Shown: positions 7,191 through 17,311, counted from the first letter of the stretch. The stretch is 64,000 nucleotides of DNA from a bacterium YEK0313 (GCA_000751295.2 CCMO02000001.1:1289501-1353500); one strand, 5' to 3'. Made by a program: numbers and translations. Notes: generated by a model not told the origin, from the letters alone.

Positions 7191-10100
7191 GTTGCCGCTG
7201 GACCGCGATCTCTGAACCGCTATCGTCCTTGTTGGCGCGTTTGCTGTTGTTGGGTGGTTGCCGCTGGACCGCGATCTCTGAACCGCTATCGTCTCGGCAG
7301 GCGCTTGGCGGCCGATGAAATGGTTGCCGCTGGACCGCGATCTCTGAACCGCTATCGTGGGTGTTTCTATGACTCCGGCGACCGCCATGTTGCCGCTGGA
7401 CCGCGATCTCTGAACCGCTATCGTGCGTCATCGCGCGGCCTCCCTGATGGCCGAGTTGCCGCTGGACCGCGATCTCTGAACCGCTATCGTCGTGGCGCTG
7501 GCCGCACCCTGGTAGCCCGTGTTGCCGCTGGACCGCGATCTCTGAACCGCTATCGTCGATCCGGAGACGTTGGCCCTCGTCGCGCCGTTGCCGCTGGACC
7601 GCGATCTCTGAACCGCTATCGTCGTCGGCCGGATGGCATCGCCGACCGCGCCGTTGCCGCTGGACCGCGATCTCTGAACCGCTATCGTCGGCCAGCCGAT
7701 GGCTACGGAAAAGCCATGTTGCCGCTGGACCGCGATCTCTGAACCGCTATCGTCGTGGCGCTGGCCGCACCCTGCTCACCCGTGTTGCCGCTGGACCGCG
7801 ATCTCTGAACCGCTATCGTATCGCATCGGCGCGCTTGACGACACGCTCGGTTGCCGCTGGACCGCGATCTCTGAACCGCTATCGTGCTCGGGGTGCGCGG
7901 GTCCATACAAGCAGTGTTGCCGCTGGACCGCGATCTCTGAACCGCTATCGTTTTCGGCTGCGGCGTGAGCACTCTCTTGGTGTTGCCGCTGGACCGCGAT
8001 CTCTGAACCGCTATCGTGTGGGCCTGCAGCATCTGGTGCAGCATGTAGTTGCCGCTGGACCGCGATCTCTGAACCGCTATCGTCAAGGGCGATGAGGCGA
8101 AGCCGCGCGTCATGTTGCCGCTGGACCGCGATCTCTGAACCGCTATCGTGTGGCAAGAGTTCAGGCACATGCTCGCCAGGTTGCCGCTGGACCGCGATCT
8201 CTGAACCGCTATCGTGCGCTCGGCGGCGATGCGGGCGCCGTCCTCGTTGCCGCTGGACCGCGATCTCTGAACCGCTATCGTCAGGTCGAGGACCAGCGCC
8301 GCGAGGTGGCGGTTGCCGCTGGACCGCGATCTCTGAACCGCTATCGTCGGCTTGCTAGGCGCAAGTCTCACCGGTACGTTGCCGCTGGACCGCGATCTCT
8401 GAACCGCTATCGTCGAGAAGGCCAAGACGAGGACGAAGCGTCGGTTGCCGCTGGACCGCGATCTCTGAACCGCTATCGTGCGATGGACAAGGTCTCGGGC
8501 GCGCGCCATGTTGCCGCTGGACCGCGATCTCTGAACCGCTATCGTTCACATGAAGACGCTGCATAGCCTCGAAAAGTTGCCGCTGGACCGCGATCTCTGA
8601 ACCGCTATCGTGACGACATCCGCGTCAACGATGTGATGCACGTTGCCGCTGGACCGCGATCTCTGAACCGCTATCGTCGCGAGCGGCAATCAGCAGCGAG
8701 CCGCGCAGTTGCCGCTGGACCGCGATCTCTGAACCGCTATCGTTCGATCAAATTCACGTTCAGGGCGGTCGTTGTTGCCGCTGGACCGCGATCTCTGAAC
8801 CGCTATCGTGAATCGGCGCGGATCTCGGCGAGCGAGTTTGTTGCCGCTGGACCGCGATCTCTGAACCGCTATCGTCGGCGCGGGCGTCGCGCAGCGCTAC
8901 GCCAAGTTGCCGCTGGACCGCGATCTCTGAACCGCTATCGTGTGGCTCTTGACGCACCCAGTCCGTGGCTTGTTGCCGCTGGACCGCGATCTCTGAACCG
9001 CTATCGTCGCTGGCAATGGCGTTGCCGCAATCATCTAGTTGCCGCTGGACCGCGATCTCTGAACCGCTATCGTCCTTGGCGTTGCGTCCTCGCCCTTTAG
9101 CTCGTTGCCGCTGGACCGCGATCTCTGAACCGCTATCGTCGCGACCGTCGTTGACCACATCGTGCCACAGTTGCCGCTGGACCGCGATCTCTGAACCGCT
9201 ATCGTGGCCGCGAGGAGCGCAGGCGCGCCTGGCTGGTTGCCGCTGGACCGCGATCTCTGAACCGCTATCGTGTTGCGTGGGCGCAGTACGACGCTGCGCA
9301 GGTTGCCGCTGGACCGCGATCTCTGAACCGCTATCGTCCGGGCGGGACAATACTGCGGCCAGCTCAAGTTGCCGCTGGACCGCGATCTCTGAACCGCTAT
9401 CGTGCAGGGCACATAGACCCGGCCGAAGGCCGCGTTGCCGCTGGACCGCGATCTCTGAACCGCTATCGTCATGCCGGCGAACGCCCACCTGCAAACCTTG
9501 TTGCCGCTGGACCGCGATCTCTGAACCGCTATCGTGCAAGAAACGTCGTCAGGAACGTCGTCAGTGTTGCCGCTGGACCGCGATCTCTGAACCGCTATCG
9601 TGCAGGGCGACAGCCAGCCCGGTGAGTACTAGTTGCCGCTGGACCGCGATCTCTGAACCGCTATCGTCCATGCGAGCTTCCGTCGCACCATCTTCCTGGT
9701 TGCCGCTGGACCGCGATCTCTGAACCGCTATCGTACTCCTAAGGACACCCGCACTGCGGCGCAAGTTGCCGCTGGACCGCGATCTCTGAACCGCTATCGT
9801 CGATACGATCGTGAGCACGCCGTCGGGCAGGTTGCCGCTGGACCGCGATCTCTGAACCGCTATCGTTCCCGGTGTTGTGTCCTCGCCCTTCATCTCGTTG
9901 CCGCTGGACCGCGATCTCTGAACCGCTATCGTGCGGACGAAATCGTAGTGTCTCCGTCCGGCGTTGCCGCTGGACCGCGATCTCTGAACCGCTATCGTGA
10001 TAGGTGATGCGGTCAGGCACGTTGCCGCGTTGCCGCTGGACCGCGATCTCTGAACCGCTATCGTCGTCGCCGCGTATTCCTGGCGGGTCCGCTGGTTGCC

Positions 10101-12642
10101 GCTGGACCGCGATCTCTGAACCGCTATCGTCTGCCGGCATTGTACGGCGCCGTCGCCTCAGTTGCCGCTGGACCGCGATCTCTGAACCGCTATCGTTAGG
10201 CGGCACGCAGACAGTCACCTGCTGCGGTTGCCGCTGGACCGCGATCTCTGAACCGCTATCGTCTCGCCGGCATCGTCGAACTTTGCCGCGTTGTTGCCGC
10301 TGGACCGCGATCTCTGAACCGCTATCGTGGTGGGTTTCATCACCGGCTTGCCATCAGGGTTGCCGCTGGACCGCGATCTCTGAACCGCTATCGTCCAGAA
10401 TTGCGCCGAACGGTCCCGGTGGCAGTTGCCGCTGGACCGCGATCTCTGAACCGCTATCGTACCACGTGCCACTGTGTGCTTGGCGTGCTGGTTGCCGCTG
10501 GACCGCGATCTCTGAACCGCTATCGTCCCGGCCGCCTCGATCGGCGCAATGGCCAGTTGCCGCTGGACCGCGATCTCTGAACCGCTATCGTGCCGCCGTC
10601 ATAGCTCACCTCTGCGACATGTTGCCGCTGGACCGCGATCTCTGAACCGCTATCGTATAGATGAGGTTCGGTGCGAACCCACCGCTGTTGCCGCTGGACC
10701 GCGATCTCTGAACCGCTATCGTCGACGGCTTTGCCTGGCAGATGACGTCGAGGTTGCCGCTGGACCGCGATCTCTGAACCGCTATCGTAATCGCCGGATT
10801 TATCGTCACTGGCGCGGTGTTGCCGCTGGACCGCGATCTCTGAACCGCTATCGTCATGGCCAAGGCATATCGACAGGGCGATATGTTGCCGCTGGACCGC
10901 GATCTCTGAACCGCTATCGTTCTTCGGGTGTGCTTTAGCGTCGGCGAGACGTTGCCGCTGGACCGCGATCTCTGAACCGCTATCGTTCTTCGCTCGAGTT
11001 GCAGTGGTCGTTGTCGGTTGCCGCTGGACCGCGATCTCTGAACCGCTATCGTGCCGGTCGCATAGGGCGCGAACACGGTGAGGTTGCCGCTGGACCGCGA
11101 TCTCTGAACCGCTATCGTCGTCATGCTGTCGTAGGCGAGGTCGAAATTGTTGCCGCTGGACCGCGATCTCTGAACCGCTATCGTGCGCTGCTCGGTCACG
11201 GGCCGCTCCATCAGGTTGCCGCTGGACCGCGATCTCTGAACCGCTATCGTGGCGATATGGTCGAACACCTCCTCGCCCTTGTTGCCGCTGGACCGCGATC
11301 TCTGAACCGCTATCGTTCGCCGATCGCGCGCAGCACCTGGCTCTGAGTTGCCGCTGGACCGCGATCTCTGAACCGCTATCGTCCGATCGTCGCCCTCGAA
11401 CAGGCGGCCTGCGTTGCCGCTGGACCGCGATCTCTGAACCGCTATCGTGCGTCTGAGTGGCCATGTGCGTCTCCGGAAGTTGCCGCTGGACCGCGATCTC
11501 TGAACCGCTATCGTAGCGCCGGCCGATGGCGCGGCGCCGGCGGAGTTGCCGCTGGACCGCGATCTCTGAACCGCTATCGTTGCGGTTCGTCGAGGCCCAA
11601 CTCCTTCTTGTTGCCGCTGGACCGCGATCTCTGAACCGCTATCGTGGCGATACAAATGGAGCCGGGCCGGGCGGTGTTGCCGCTGGACCGCGATCTCTGA
11701 ACCGCTATCGTCAGATCCAGGTCATGTCGGCCGCCGCCGCGGTTGCCGCTGGACCGCGATCTCTGAACCGCTATCGTCCCGGCGGCCTGGGTCTTGGCGC
11801 GCAAGGCGTTGCCGCTGGACCGCGATCTCTGAACCGCTATCGTCCCGGTCTCCGCCTCCAGGGCCAGCGCGGCGTTGCCGCTGGACCGCGATCTCTGAAC
11901 CGCTATCGTGCCATGCGAAACAGGCACCCGTCGTCATGAGTTGCCGCTGGACCGCGATCTCTGAACCGCTATCGTTCGACCTGGCCGTCGTGGCTGGTGG
12001 TCGACGTTGCCGCTGGACCGCGATCTCTGAACCGCTATCGTCAACGCCGCGGCCGGGCGCGAGGCGGCCATGTTGCCGCTGGACCGCGATCTCTGAACCG
12101 CTATCGTAATGCCGAGATCAACCGCATCCTCCGGATCGTTGCCGCTGGACCGCGATCTCTGAACCGCTATCGTGTGGTTCGCCGCGTGGAGCGCCAGCGC
12201 CTCGTTGCCGCTGGACCGCGATCTCTGAACCGCTATCGTATCAAGGTGCGGCACCTCTTGGAGTCCACGGTTGCCGCTGGACCGCGATCTCTGAACCGCT
12301 ATCGTCCACGGCAGCATGTACCGGGCCGACGATGCGTTGCCGCTGGACCGCGATCTCTGAACCGCTATCGTTCCGGGGTCCGACGGCCGTGGCTTGGTTG
12401 AGTTGCCGCTGGACCGCGATCTCTGAACCGCTATCGTTCGCGGTTCATGTCAGCGGCCCTCCGCTTTGTTGCCGCTGGACCGCGATCTCTGAACCGCTAT
12501 CGTCCAGGTGTTGTTGGCCGCGTCGCAGTCGAGGTTGCCGCTGGACCGCGATCTCTGAACCGCTATCGTCTTGGCTGTGCTGCAGCGCTCCATTGACAAG
12601 TTGCCGCTGGACCGCGATCTCTGAACCGCTATCGTAGATGAA

Positions 12643-12675
12643 GCGATATCCCGTTGAAATCAAACGGGATATCGC
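12643..12675. terminator. Perfect hairpin between CRISPR array and cas2
   Basis: A 13-bp perfect stem (GCGATATCCCGTT / AACGGGATATCGC) with a 7-nt loop GAAATCA sits 7 bp after the last repeat and 32 bp after the cas2 stop on the other strand. Array and cas operon converge here, so a shared terminator or transcript-end stabiliser is likely. There is no long T run on either side, so it is not a textbook intrinsic terminator. Confidence 0.6.
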
Positions 12676-12707
12676 CTTCTCTGCGAACCTCAAAACAAGC
12701 GTCCAGA

Positions 12708-13046
12708 TTAGAAAAGCGCGAGCTGGTCGGGATTTTTCTTCGGGCGTTTCCGGCGTTGCCCGGAGAATCGGACAATATTTTCATATTGCTTGTCGGTGAA
12801 AGTGAGGATGTGGATCTCGCCGCGATCGGGCAGATTCGCCTCGATGCGCCGCATATAGGTCTCGAACTGTTCCTTGCCGTTGCAAAAGCGAGCGTAGACC
12901 GAAAACTGGCTCTTCTCGAAGCCTTGATCGAGCAGAAACTCACGAAATTTCGTCGCCGCGCGGTTTTGCACCTTGGTGGTAACCGGCAGGTCGAACATGA
13001 CGAAGATCCACATCAGCCGGTATCCGTTGAGCTGGGTCGGAATCAT
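12708..13046 (-). CDS. cas2: CRISPR-associated endoribonuclease/adaptation protein Cas2
   Basis: 112 residues with the ferredoxin-like Cas2 fold: the first strand LMWIFVMFDLP carries the conserved Asp (D19), then KFREFLLDQGFEKSQFSVYARF, and a later strand GEIHILTFTDKQYENI. In type II systems Cas2 forms the Cas1-Cas2 integrase core that inserts new spacers. Its start overlaps the cas1 stop by 4 bp (13043-13046), so it is translationally coupled and is the last gene of the cas9-cas1-cas2 operon. No cas4 or csn2 follows, which fits subtype II-C. Confidence 0.97.
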   Translation of the reverse strand: MIPTQLNGYRLMWIFVMFDLPVTTKVQNRAATKFREFLLDQGFEKSQFSVYARFCNGKEQFETYMRRIEANLPDRGEIHILTFTDKQYENIVRFSGQRRKRPKKNPDQLALF

Positions 13047-13966
13047 GTCGCAAGTGCGCCGAGGCCGGCGAGCTCGATGGCTGTCGGCGGCCGTGGCAGA
13101 ACAAGGTTTGACGCATTGCCTAGCTCGAAGCAGCGCGCAAGGGACTGCGCCAGCCGCCCGGCAGCCACGGTCACGGTCGTCGTACCTTCATCGCTTGCCA
13201 GATCGAGCGCGATGAGTCCGGCAAAAGCGCGTTTTGCCTCGGGTGTCACCTCCGTGCAGCCCCGCGCCATAAGCAGAACCGTCATCGCATCGACAAGCGG
13301 CCTGAATGGCTCGATGAGGTCGTCGGCCAGGGCGAAGGCATTGCCGCGATTGGCATGGTGAATGCCGATGGAGGGATGAAGGCCGGCGGCGACGATCGAC
13401 CGCGCGACCAGCGATCGCAGCACGGTATAGCCGTAGTTGAGCAGACCATTGGCGCCACCGGCGTCGCGGTCGCGCCGGAATGCCTCGCCCATCAGAAGTG
13501 GCCAATAGCGGCGCGCCACTTGCGCCTCGACATTGTCGGGATCTCCGGAACGCACGCGCCGCGCCAGCAGATCGAAGGCATCGGTCGATAGGCCGCGCGA
13601 CGCGAGGACCGCCGCCTGCCAACGGATCTTAGCAACGACGATCTCGCGCCAGAGCTGCTTTGCCAGAGGCTTGCCGGCCTCCCACTGGGCACGCATGCGC
13701 GCGTTTTGCCCATGATGACCCTCCAGTGGCAGGCACACCGCCATCGGCGCGTGATTGGCCCCGCACAGAACCATGACGGAGCCACGCTCGGCGAGAGCCA
13801 CCACGAGGCTGGTGCTCCAGGTTATCCCATGGGCATGAATGATGACGGCTGCGACATCGTCGAGCGGGATGCGGCCAACCTCCTCGCGTGCCTCGCTGAC
13901 GACGAGAAAACCGCGATGCGCCGAGAGGTGCCGGCCATCGGTGGCAATATCGACGATGCGCTCCAT
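13043..13966 (-). CDS. cas1: CRISPR-associated integrase Cas1 (type II)
   Basis: 307 residues. The N-terminal beta domain begins MERIVDIATDGRHLSAHRGF, as in type II Cas1 proteins. The helical C-terminal domain shows the metal-binding residues of the integrase: E147 in DNVEAQVARRYWPLL, H204 in PSIGIHHANRGNAF, and D216/E219 in ALADDLIEPFRPLVD. With Cas2 it integrates protospacers at the leader end of the array; in type II, Cas9 and tracrRNA also help select PAM-flanked DNA. Its ATG shares one base with the cas9 stop (13966) and its stop overlaps cas2, so the three genes are one operon. All catalytic residues look intact. Confidence 0.98.
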   Translation of the reverse strand: MERIVDIATDGRHLSAHRGFLVVSEAREEVGRIPLDDVAAVIIHAHGITWSTSLVVALAERGSVMVLCGANHAPMAVCLPLEGHHGQNARMRAQWEAGKPLAKQLWREIVVAKIRWQAAVLASRGLSTDAFDLLARRVRSGDPDNVEAQVARRYWPLLMGEAFRRDRDAGGANGLLNYGYTVLRSLVARSIVAAGLHPSIGIHHANRGNAFALADDLIEPFRPLVDAMTVLLMARGCTEVTPEAKRAFAGLIALDLASDEGTTTVTVAAGRLAQSLARCFELGNASNLVLPRPPTAIELAGLGALAT

Positions 13967-16900
13967 CAGGCAGCGCCGCGTTCGCGGTCCCGTGACCCGG
14001 GGTCGAGGACGCGGCCGAGTTCGTCGACCCGCACCTGCCGTGCGCGGACCCGCTTGAGCCCGCCGGCGGTCGGCGAAAAATACTTGAACGGGTCGACTTC
14101 ATTCGATTCGGCGTCCCGCCGTTTCAGATCACCGGCCTCATGGCAGGCGGCAAGGGTGATCTGGCCGCCTTGGCGAAGCTGCGCGACGCGCATCAATTCT
14201 CGTTCCTTGCCCTCGGGCTCGATGGCCACAATGTCGTTCTGCTGCAGCGACAAGACCTTCCTTGCCGTGGGGTTCTCGCGTCTGACCGGCGAGGTCCAGG
14301 ACGATTGATGGGCATCGAACATCGATACCACCTCGGCCACCCATTTGCCGTCCTTCAGCTCCCAGACGTCGTAGCGATAATTCGAGTCACCCTTGTAACC
14401 CTTGTAGACGCGCCCGCTGCTGTCGCGGATCGGAATGACCGTCAGCGGCTCGACCACCCGTACCCGCCTGATGCCTCGGAATTGGAGCGGTCCCAACTCC
14501 GGGAACCGCGACAAGCGCGCCTCAAACGCCTTGCCGTCATAACCCCGTGTCCAGACAGAAAGTGCCTTACGCAGTTCATCGTCACGCACGGCCTCGATGC
14601 TGGTCGGCTTTTTCAGCGCCGTCAGAGGGACACGGCGAACCACGATCGTGTTGCCCTTCTCGTCGGTCTGGCCAGTCAACCCATAGGCCGTATCGTTGTG
14701 CAGACGGCCAGCCGTCGAGTCCTGCCCCTTGGCAGCCCCGGCCTTGGATACCGTGCCATGGTCAGCCCGGTGACTGACGACAACCTGCCGGATCACCTGC
14801 CCGACATCCCGATCGAAGTCCGGCCATGGCACGGGCAAATCCGCGGTCATCCGGTTCGCCGCCTCATGGCCGCGCTGCCCCGCCTCGCGTGCGATCGCCT
14901 GAAGGAGATGCCGGTCGGTGACGGCGACGACGATCGCATCGATGGCATGATGACGATGGTCACGCCGATTCTTCGGCTGGTCCGCACCTCCGCCGAGATT
15001 ATGATCCGGCAGGAGATGGTTCAGTCCCCAGCTGCGCCGCAGCATCTCGGTCAGCCGGCCCGGGGAAACCCAGACCCGGCCGCTGCCCTCGCCCTTATCG
15101 GGAAACAGCACGCCAAGATACTCGCGCGCAAGCCGGGACAAATATTGAGTATCGACCAATTGTCGGGCGAGGAACTTCTCCTCCGTATCGAATCGCGCCA
15201 TCGCATCGGGCTCGAAACGCCAGCGCTTCTCGCGCGGTAGGCGGGCAGCCCGGGCTGCGATCTCCTCCCAATCGGCCCCCTGCCCGAATGCCTCGAACGG
15301 CGAACGGCGGCGCTTGTTGCGATTGGCCTCGCGCAGGCAAAGGAGCTTGTTTGCGTTGGAATCGTCGAGTGTCGCGGCGAAAGGCAAGATGTGGTCGACT
15401 TCGACCGCGCCCGAAAACAACATTTCGATGGAGATTTGCCGGCCGGTATAGACACAGCGCCGATCGAGCGCATTGTCGGGATTGAGTTCCTCCCAAAGCT
15501 TCAGCAGGGCGCGGTTGGCACCCTTGTCGGCGATGCCGATGTCGACGAGCTTCTGCGAACGCCGTTCGGCAGCCTCGCGGTTCTGCCTGTTGCGGCCGTT
15601 GATCTCGCGTTTGTGCTGATCGTCGAGCTTCAGCTCGCGCGCGAGTTCCACGGCAATCTGGCGCGGCGGCCCATAACGCTTGATCAGCCGATTGACGACG
15701 CGGCGGAGCTGATTGAGCCCGATATGGACGGTCGGATTGGTGACGCGCCCGACCCGCATTTCGTCGCTGTCGCCGGGATCGCCCGTGCCCGGCATGATGT
15801 GGCGCTCCAGGGCGATGCCGTAATAGGGCAGTTCGGCCAAGACCTCGCCGTTGCGAAAATCCGAGTGGTGGCCGAGCCCTGTCTTCTGGACCGCTTCGCT
15901 GTAGACGATCACCTCATCTTGCAGCGCCTTGATGAGACGCGTCGTCGCGGTCAGGCCGAACCGGCCGAAACCTTGCGGCAAGCGAGCCGCCGCAACCGCG
16001 CGGGCCTGCTCGGAATCCAGGCCGTAGCGTTCGGACAGCCAGACGCAAAACTGCGCTTCGTCGTCGTCGCTTTCCAAAGCCTGGATCCGGGAGACGATCT
16101 CCCACTGATCTGCCGGTGCGGTATGGCCCCACCGCCCTCCGAAGCGACTCTTGGCTCCAAGCTCGGCCGCAACCTCGTCGCCCTTCAACTCGCTCCTGTT
16201 CTCGCTTTCCTTGTTGAAGCGCGCATCCGGGTCGAGCTTAAGCGCCTTGCGCAGGCTCTCGAAACGAACGGCCCGCTTGTCCTTGAGCTTGAGATAGGCA
16301 AGGTCCCGCTGTTCCCGAGACAGCAGCTCGGCCTGCACACCAGGCCACACGATGCGCAATGCGTTCAGCTCCTCCAAAAGCCGACGCTTCTGAAACAGGG
16401 GATGGGCCTTGGGCAGCCGCCTTTCACCTGCCACGAGGGTGCAGGTGCCAATCTCCGGCTGTTTCAGCGGCCGCTGATAAAAGATCACCTCGAAGAAGCG
16501 TTGCTTGATCTCGTCCGTGAGAACGGCCGGGTGGTGAACCTGCTGGCTCTCCCAGATCGCCTCGAATTCGTCTTCCAGCATGCGCCGGTCGGGATAGAAG
16601 TCATAGCCGTCCCCCCGCGCGCCCTCGCCGCTTTCAGCGCGCAAGCGCGTGCGCACGCTGGGGATCTGGTTCGGATCAGTTGCTGCAGCCCGCCGGCCAT
16701 GGAGGAATTCGCCGAGGGTCGCAGATCCCTTCTCGTGCATCGCTTCCTGAAGTCGAGCGACACCGAGCCGGATCTTGCCTTCGTCATCCGCCTTGCCACG
16801 ATCGGTCTTACGGTTCGATTTGAAGCCGCGCCGCTGGTTGAGATGAAAAAGCGCACGCCCAATATGGTTGAGCGGCAAGGCCTCGTGCAACGCCCGGGCA

Positions 16901-17214
16901 CGCAGCTCATAGGGGTCTAGCCCTGCGAGTTCCCGCCGCGCCGCTTCGTCGGCGGGGAACAGCCCGACACCTGCCAAGTGTTTCAGCAGCGCTGCTTGGC
17001 GCTGCTTGAAACGATCACGTCGCCGACGCATGGCGCGCGCCGCACGACGATCGACAGCTAGGGAAGCCTCAGATTTCGGATCTCTTCCATCGCTGAAAAT
17101 ACGAGAGCCAGCAGCAATGAGCCTGATCGGTACATCGTCGCGATTGAGTTCAACGATCGCCCATCCAAGAGATGCGGTTCCAAGATCAACGCCGATACGA
17201 TAATTCAAAGCCAT
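13966..17214 (-). CDS. cas9: RNA-guided DNA endonuclease Cas9, type II-C (1082 aa)
   Basis: A compact Cas9 with complete nuclease centres. RuvC-I is IGVDLGTASLGWAIVE with D10; an Arg-rich bridge helix follows at about 56-80 (RRAARAMRRRRDRFKQRQ); the REC lobe spans roughly 81-500; RuvC-II is QIAVELARE with E523; the HNH domain has VEVDHILPF with H608, then N622 and N631; RuvC-III is HRHHAIDAIVVAV with H756 and D759. The C-terminal ~230 residues form the wedge and PAM-interacting region. Length and cas gene set indicate subtype II-C. The start has a strong AGGGGG box. With crRNA and the divergent tracrRNA it should cut both strands of PAM-flanked target DNA; the PAM cannot be read from the locus. 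The nearest relatives I would expect are cas9 genes of Bradyrhizobium-type bacteria, a recollection and not a search result. Confidence 0.99.
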   Translation of the reverse strand: MALNYRIGVDLGTASLGWAIVELNRDDVPIRLIAAGSRIFSDGRDPKSEASLAVDRRAARAMRRRRDRFKQRQAALLKHLAGVGLFPADEAARRELAGLDPYELRARALHEALPLNHIGRALFHLNQRRGFKSNRKTDRGKADDEGKIRLGVARLQEAMHEKGSATLGEFLHGRRAAATDPNQIPSVRTRLRAESGEGARGDGYDFYPDRRMLEDEFEAIWESQQVHHPAVLTDEIKQRFFEVIFYQRPLKQPEIGTCTLVAGERRLPKAHPLFQKRRLLEELNALRIVWPGVQAELLSREQRDLAYLKLKDKRAVRFESLRKALKLDPDARFNKESENRSELKGDEVAAELGAKSRFGGRWGHTAPADQWEIVSRIQALESDDDEAQFCVWLSERYGLDSEQARAVAAARLPQGFGRFGLTATTRLIKALQDEVIVYSEAVQKTGLGHHSDFRNGEVLAELPYYGIALERHIMPGTGDPGDSDEMRVGRVTNPTVHIGLNQLRRVVNRLIKRYGPPRQIAVELARELKLDDQHKREINGRNRQNREAAERRSQKLVDIGIADKGANRALLKLWEELNPDNALDRRCVYTGRQISIEMLFSGAVEVDHILPFAATLDDSNANKLLCLREANRNKRRRSPFEAFGQGADWEEIAARAARLPREKRWRFEPDAMARFDTEEKFLARQLVDTQYLSRLAREYLGVLFPDKGEGSGRVWVSPGRLTEMLRRSWGLNHLLPDHNLGGGADQPKNRRDHRHHAIDAIVVAVTDRHLLQAIAREAGQRGHEAANRMTADLPVPWPDFDRDVGQVIRQVVVSHRADHGTVSKAGAAKGQDSTAGRLHNDTAYGLTGQTDEKGNTIVVRRVPLTALKKPTSIEAVRDDELRKALSVWTRGYDGKAFEARLSRFPELGPLQFRGIRRVRVVEPLTVIPIRDSSGRVYKGYKGDSNYRYDVWELKDGKWVAEVVSMFDAHQSSWTSPVRRENPTARKVLSLQQNDIVAIEPEGKERELMRVAQLRQGGQITLAACHEAGDLKRRDAESNEVDPFKYFSPTAGGLKRVRARQVRVDELGRVLDPGSRDRERGAA

Positions 17215-17311
17215 GCACGCCCCCCTAGCTGCAACAGCCTATCCGAACACGCTGAAGTGTCGAGTCACAACTGATCTGAGGAGCCTACCGATTGGCAACC
17301 GACAGGGCAGA

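Larger units (their letters stand above)
5187..12635 (+). CRISPR. Type II-C CRISPR array: 113 full repeats, 112 spacers
   Basis: The 36-nt repeat begins GTTGCCGCTGG, has the core ACCGCGATCTCTGAACC and ends GCTATCGT. I followed every unit: 113 complete repeats start between 5187 and 12600, and I saw no sequence variant among them. Spacers are 30 nt except three of 31 (5355-5385, 6478-6508, 9668-9698) and five of 29 (6611-6639, 7689-7717, 10527-10555, 10592-10620, 11581-11609). Together with one extra 23-nt partial repeat at 6772-6794, these lengths account exactly for the span. The anti-repeat in the tracrRNA at 17434 is complementary to the plus-strand repeat, so crRNAs are read left to right, toward and convergent with cas2. 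The repeat's 3' end (TATCGT, with TGGACC 16 nt before it) resembles a weak internal promoter, as known for type II-C repeats of Neisseria and Campylobacter. Apparent long open frames across the array are artefacts of the 66-bp period. Confidence 0.99.

Noticed and set aside
5187..12635. Self-targeting spacers within this window
   Set aside because: I noticed no spacer matching other parts of the window, but I could not run an exhaustive alignment, so no claim is made.
5053..12693. Many long open frames with TIAVQRSRSSGN, DSGSEIAVQRQ, VAAGPRSLNRYR or CRWTAISEPLS repeats
   Set aside because: They are translations of the 36-nt CRISPR repeat; a 66-bp period (22 codons) without stops keeps several frames open. 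They are not tandem-repeat proteins.
12636..12707. tracrRNA between the array and cas2
   Set aside because: The hairpin there has no complementarity to the repeat; the anti-repeat at 17434-17460 is far better.
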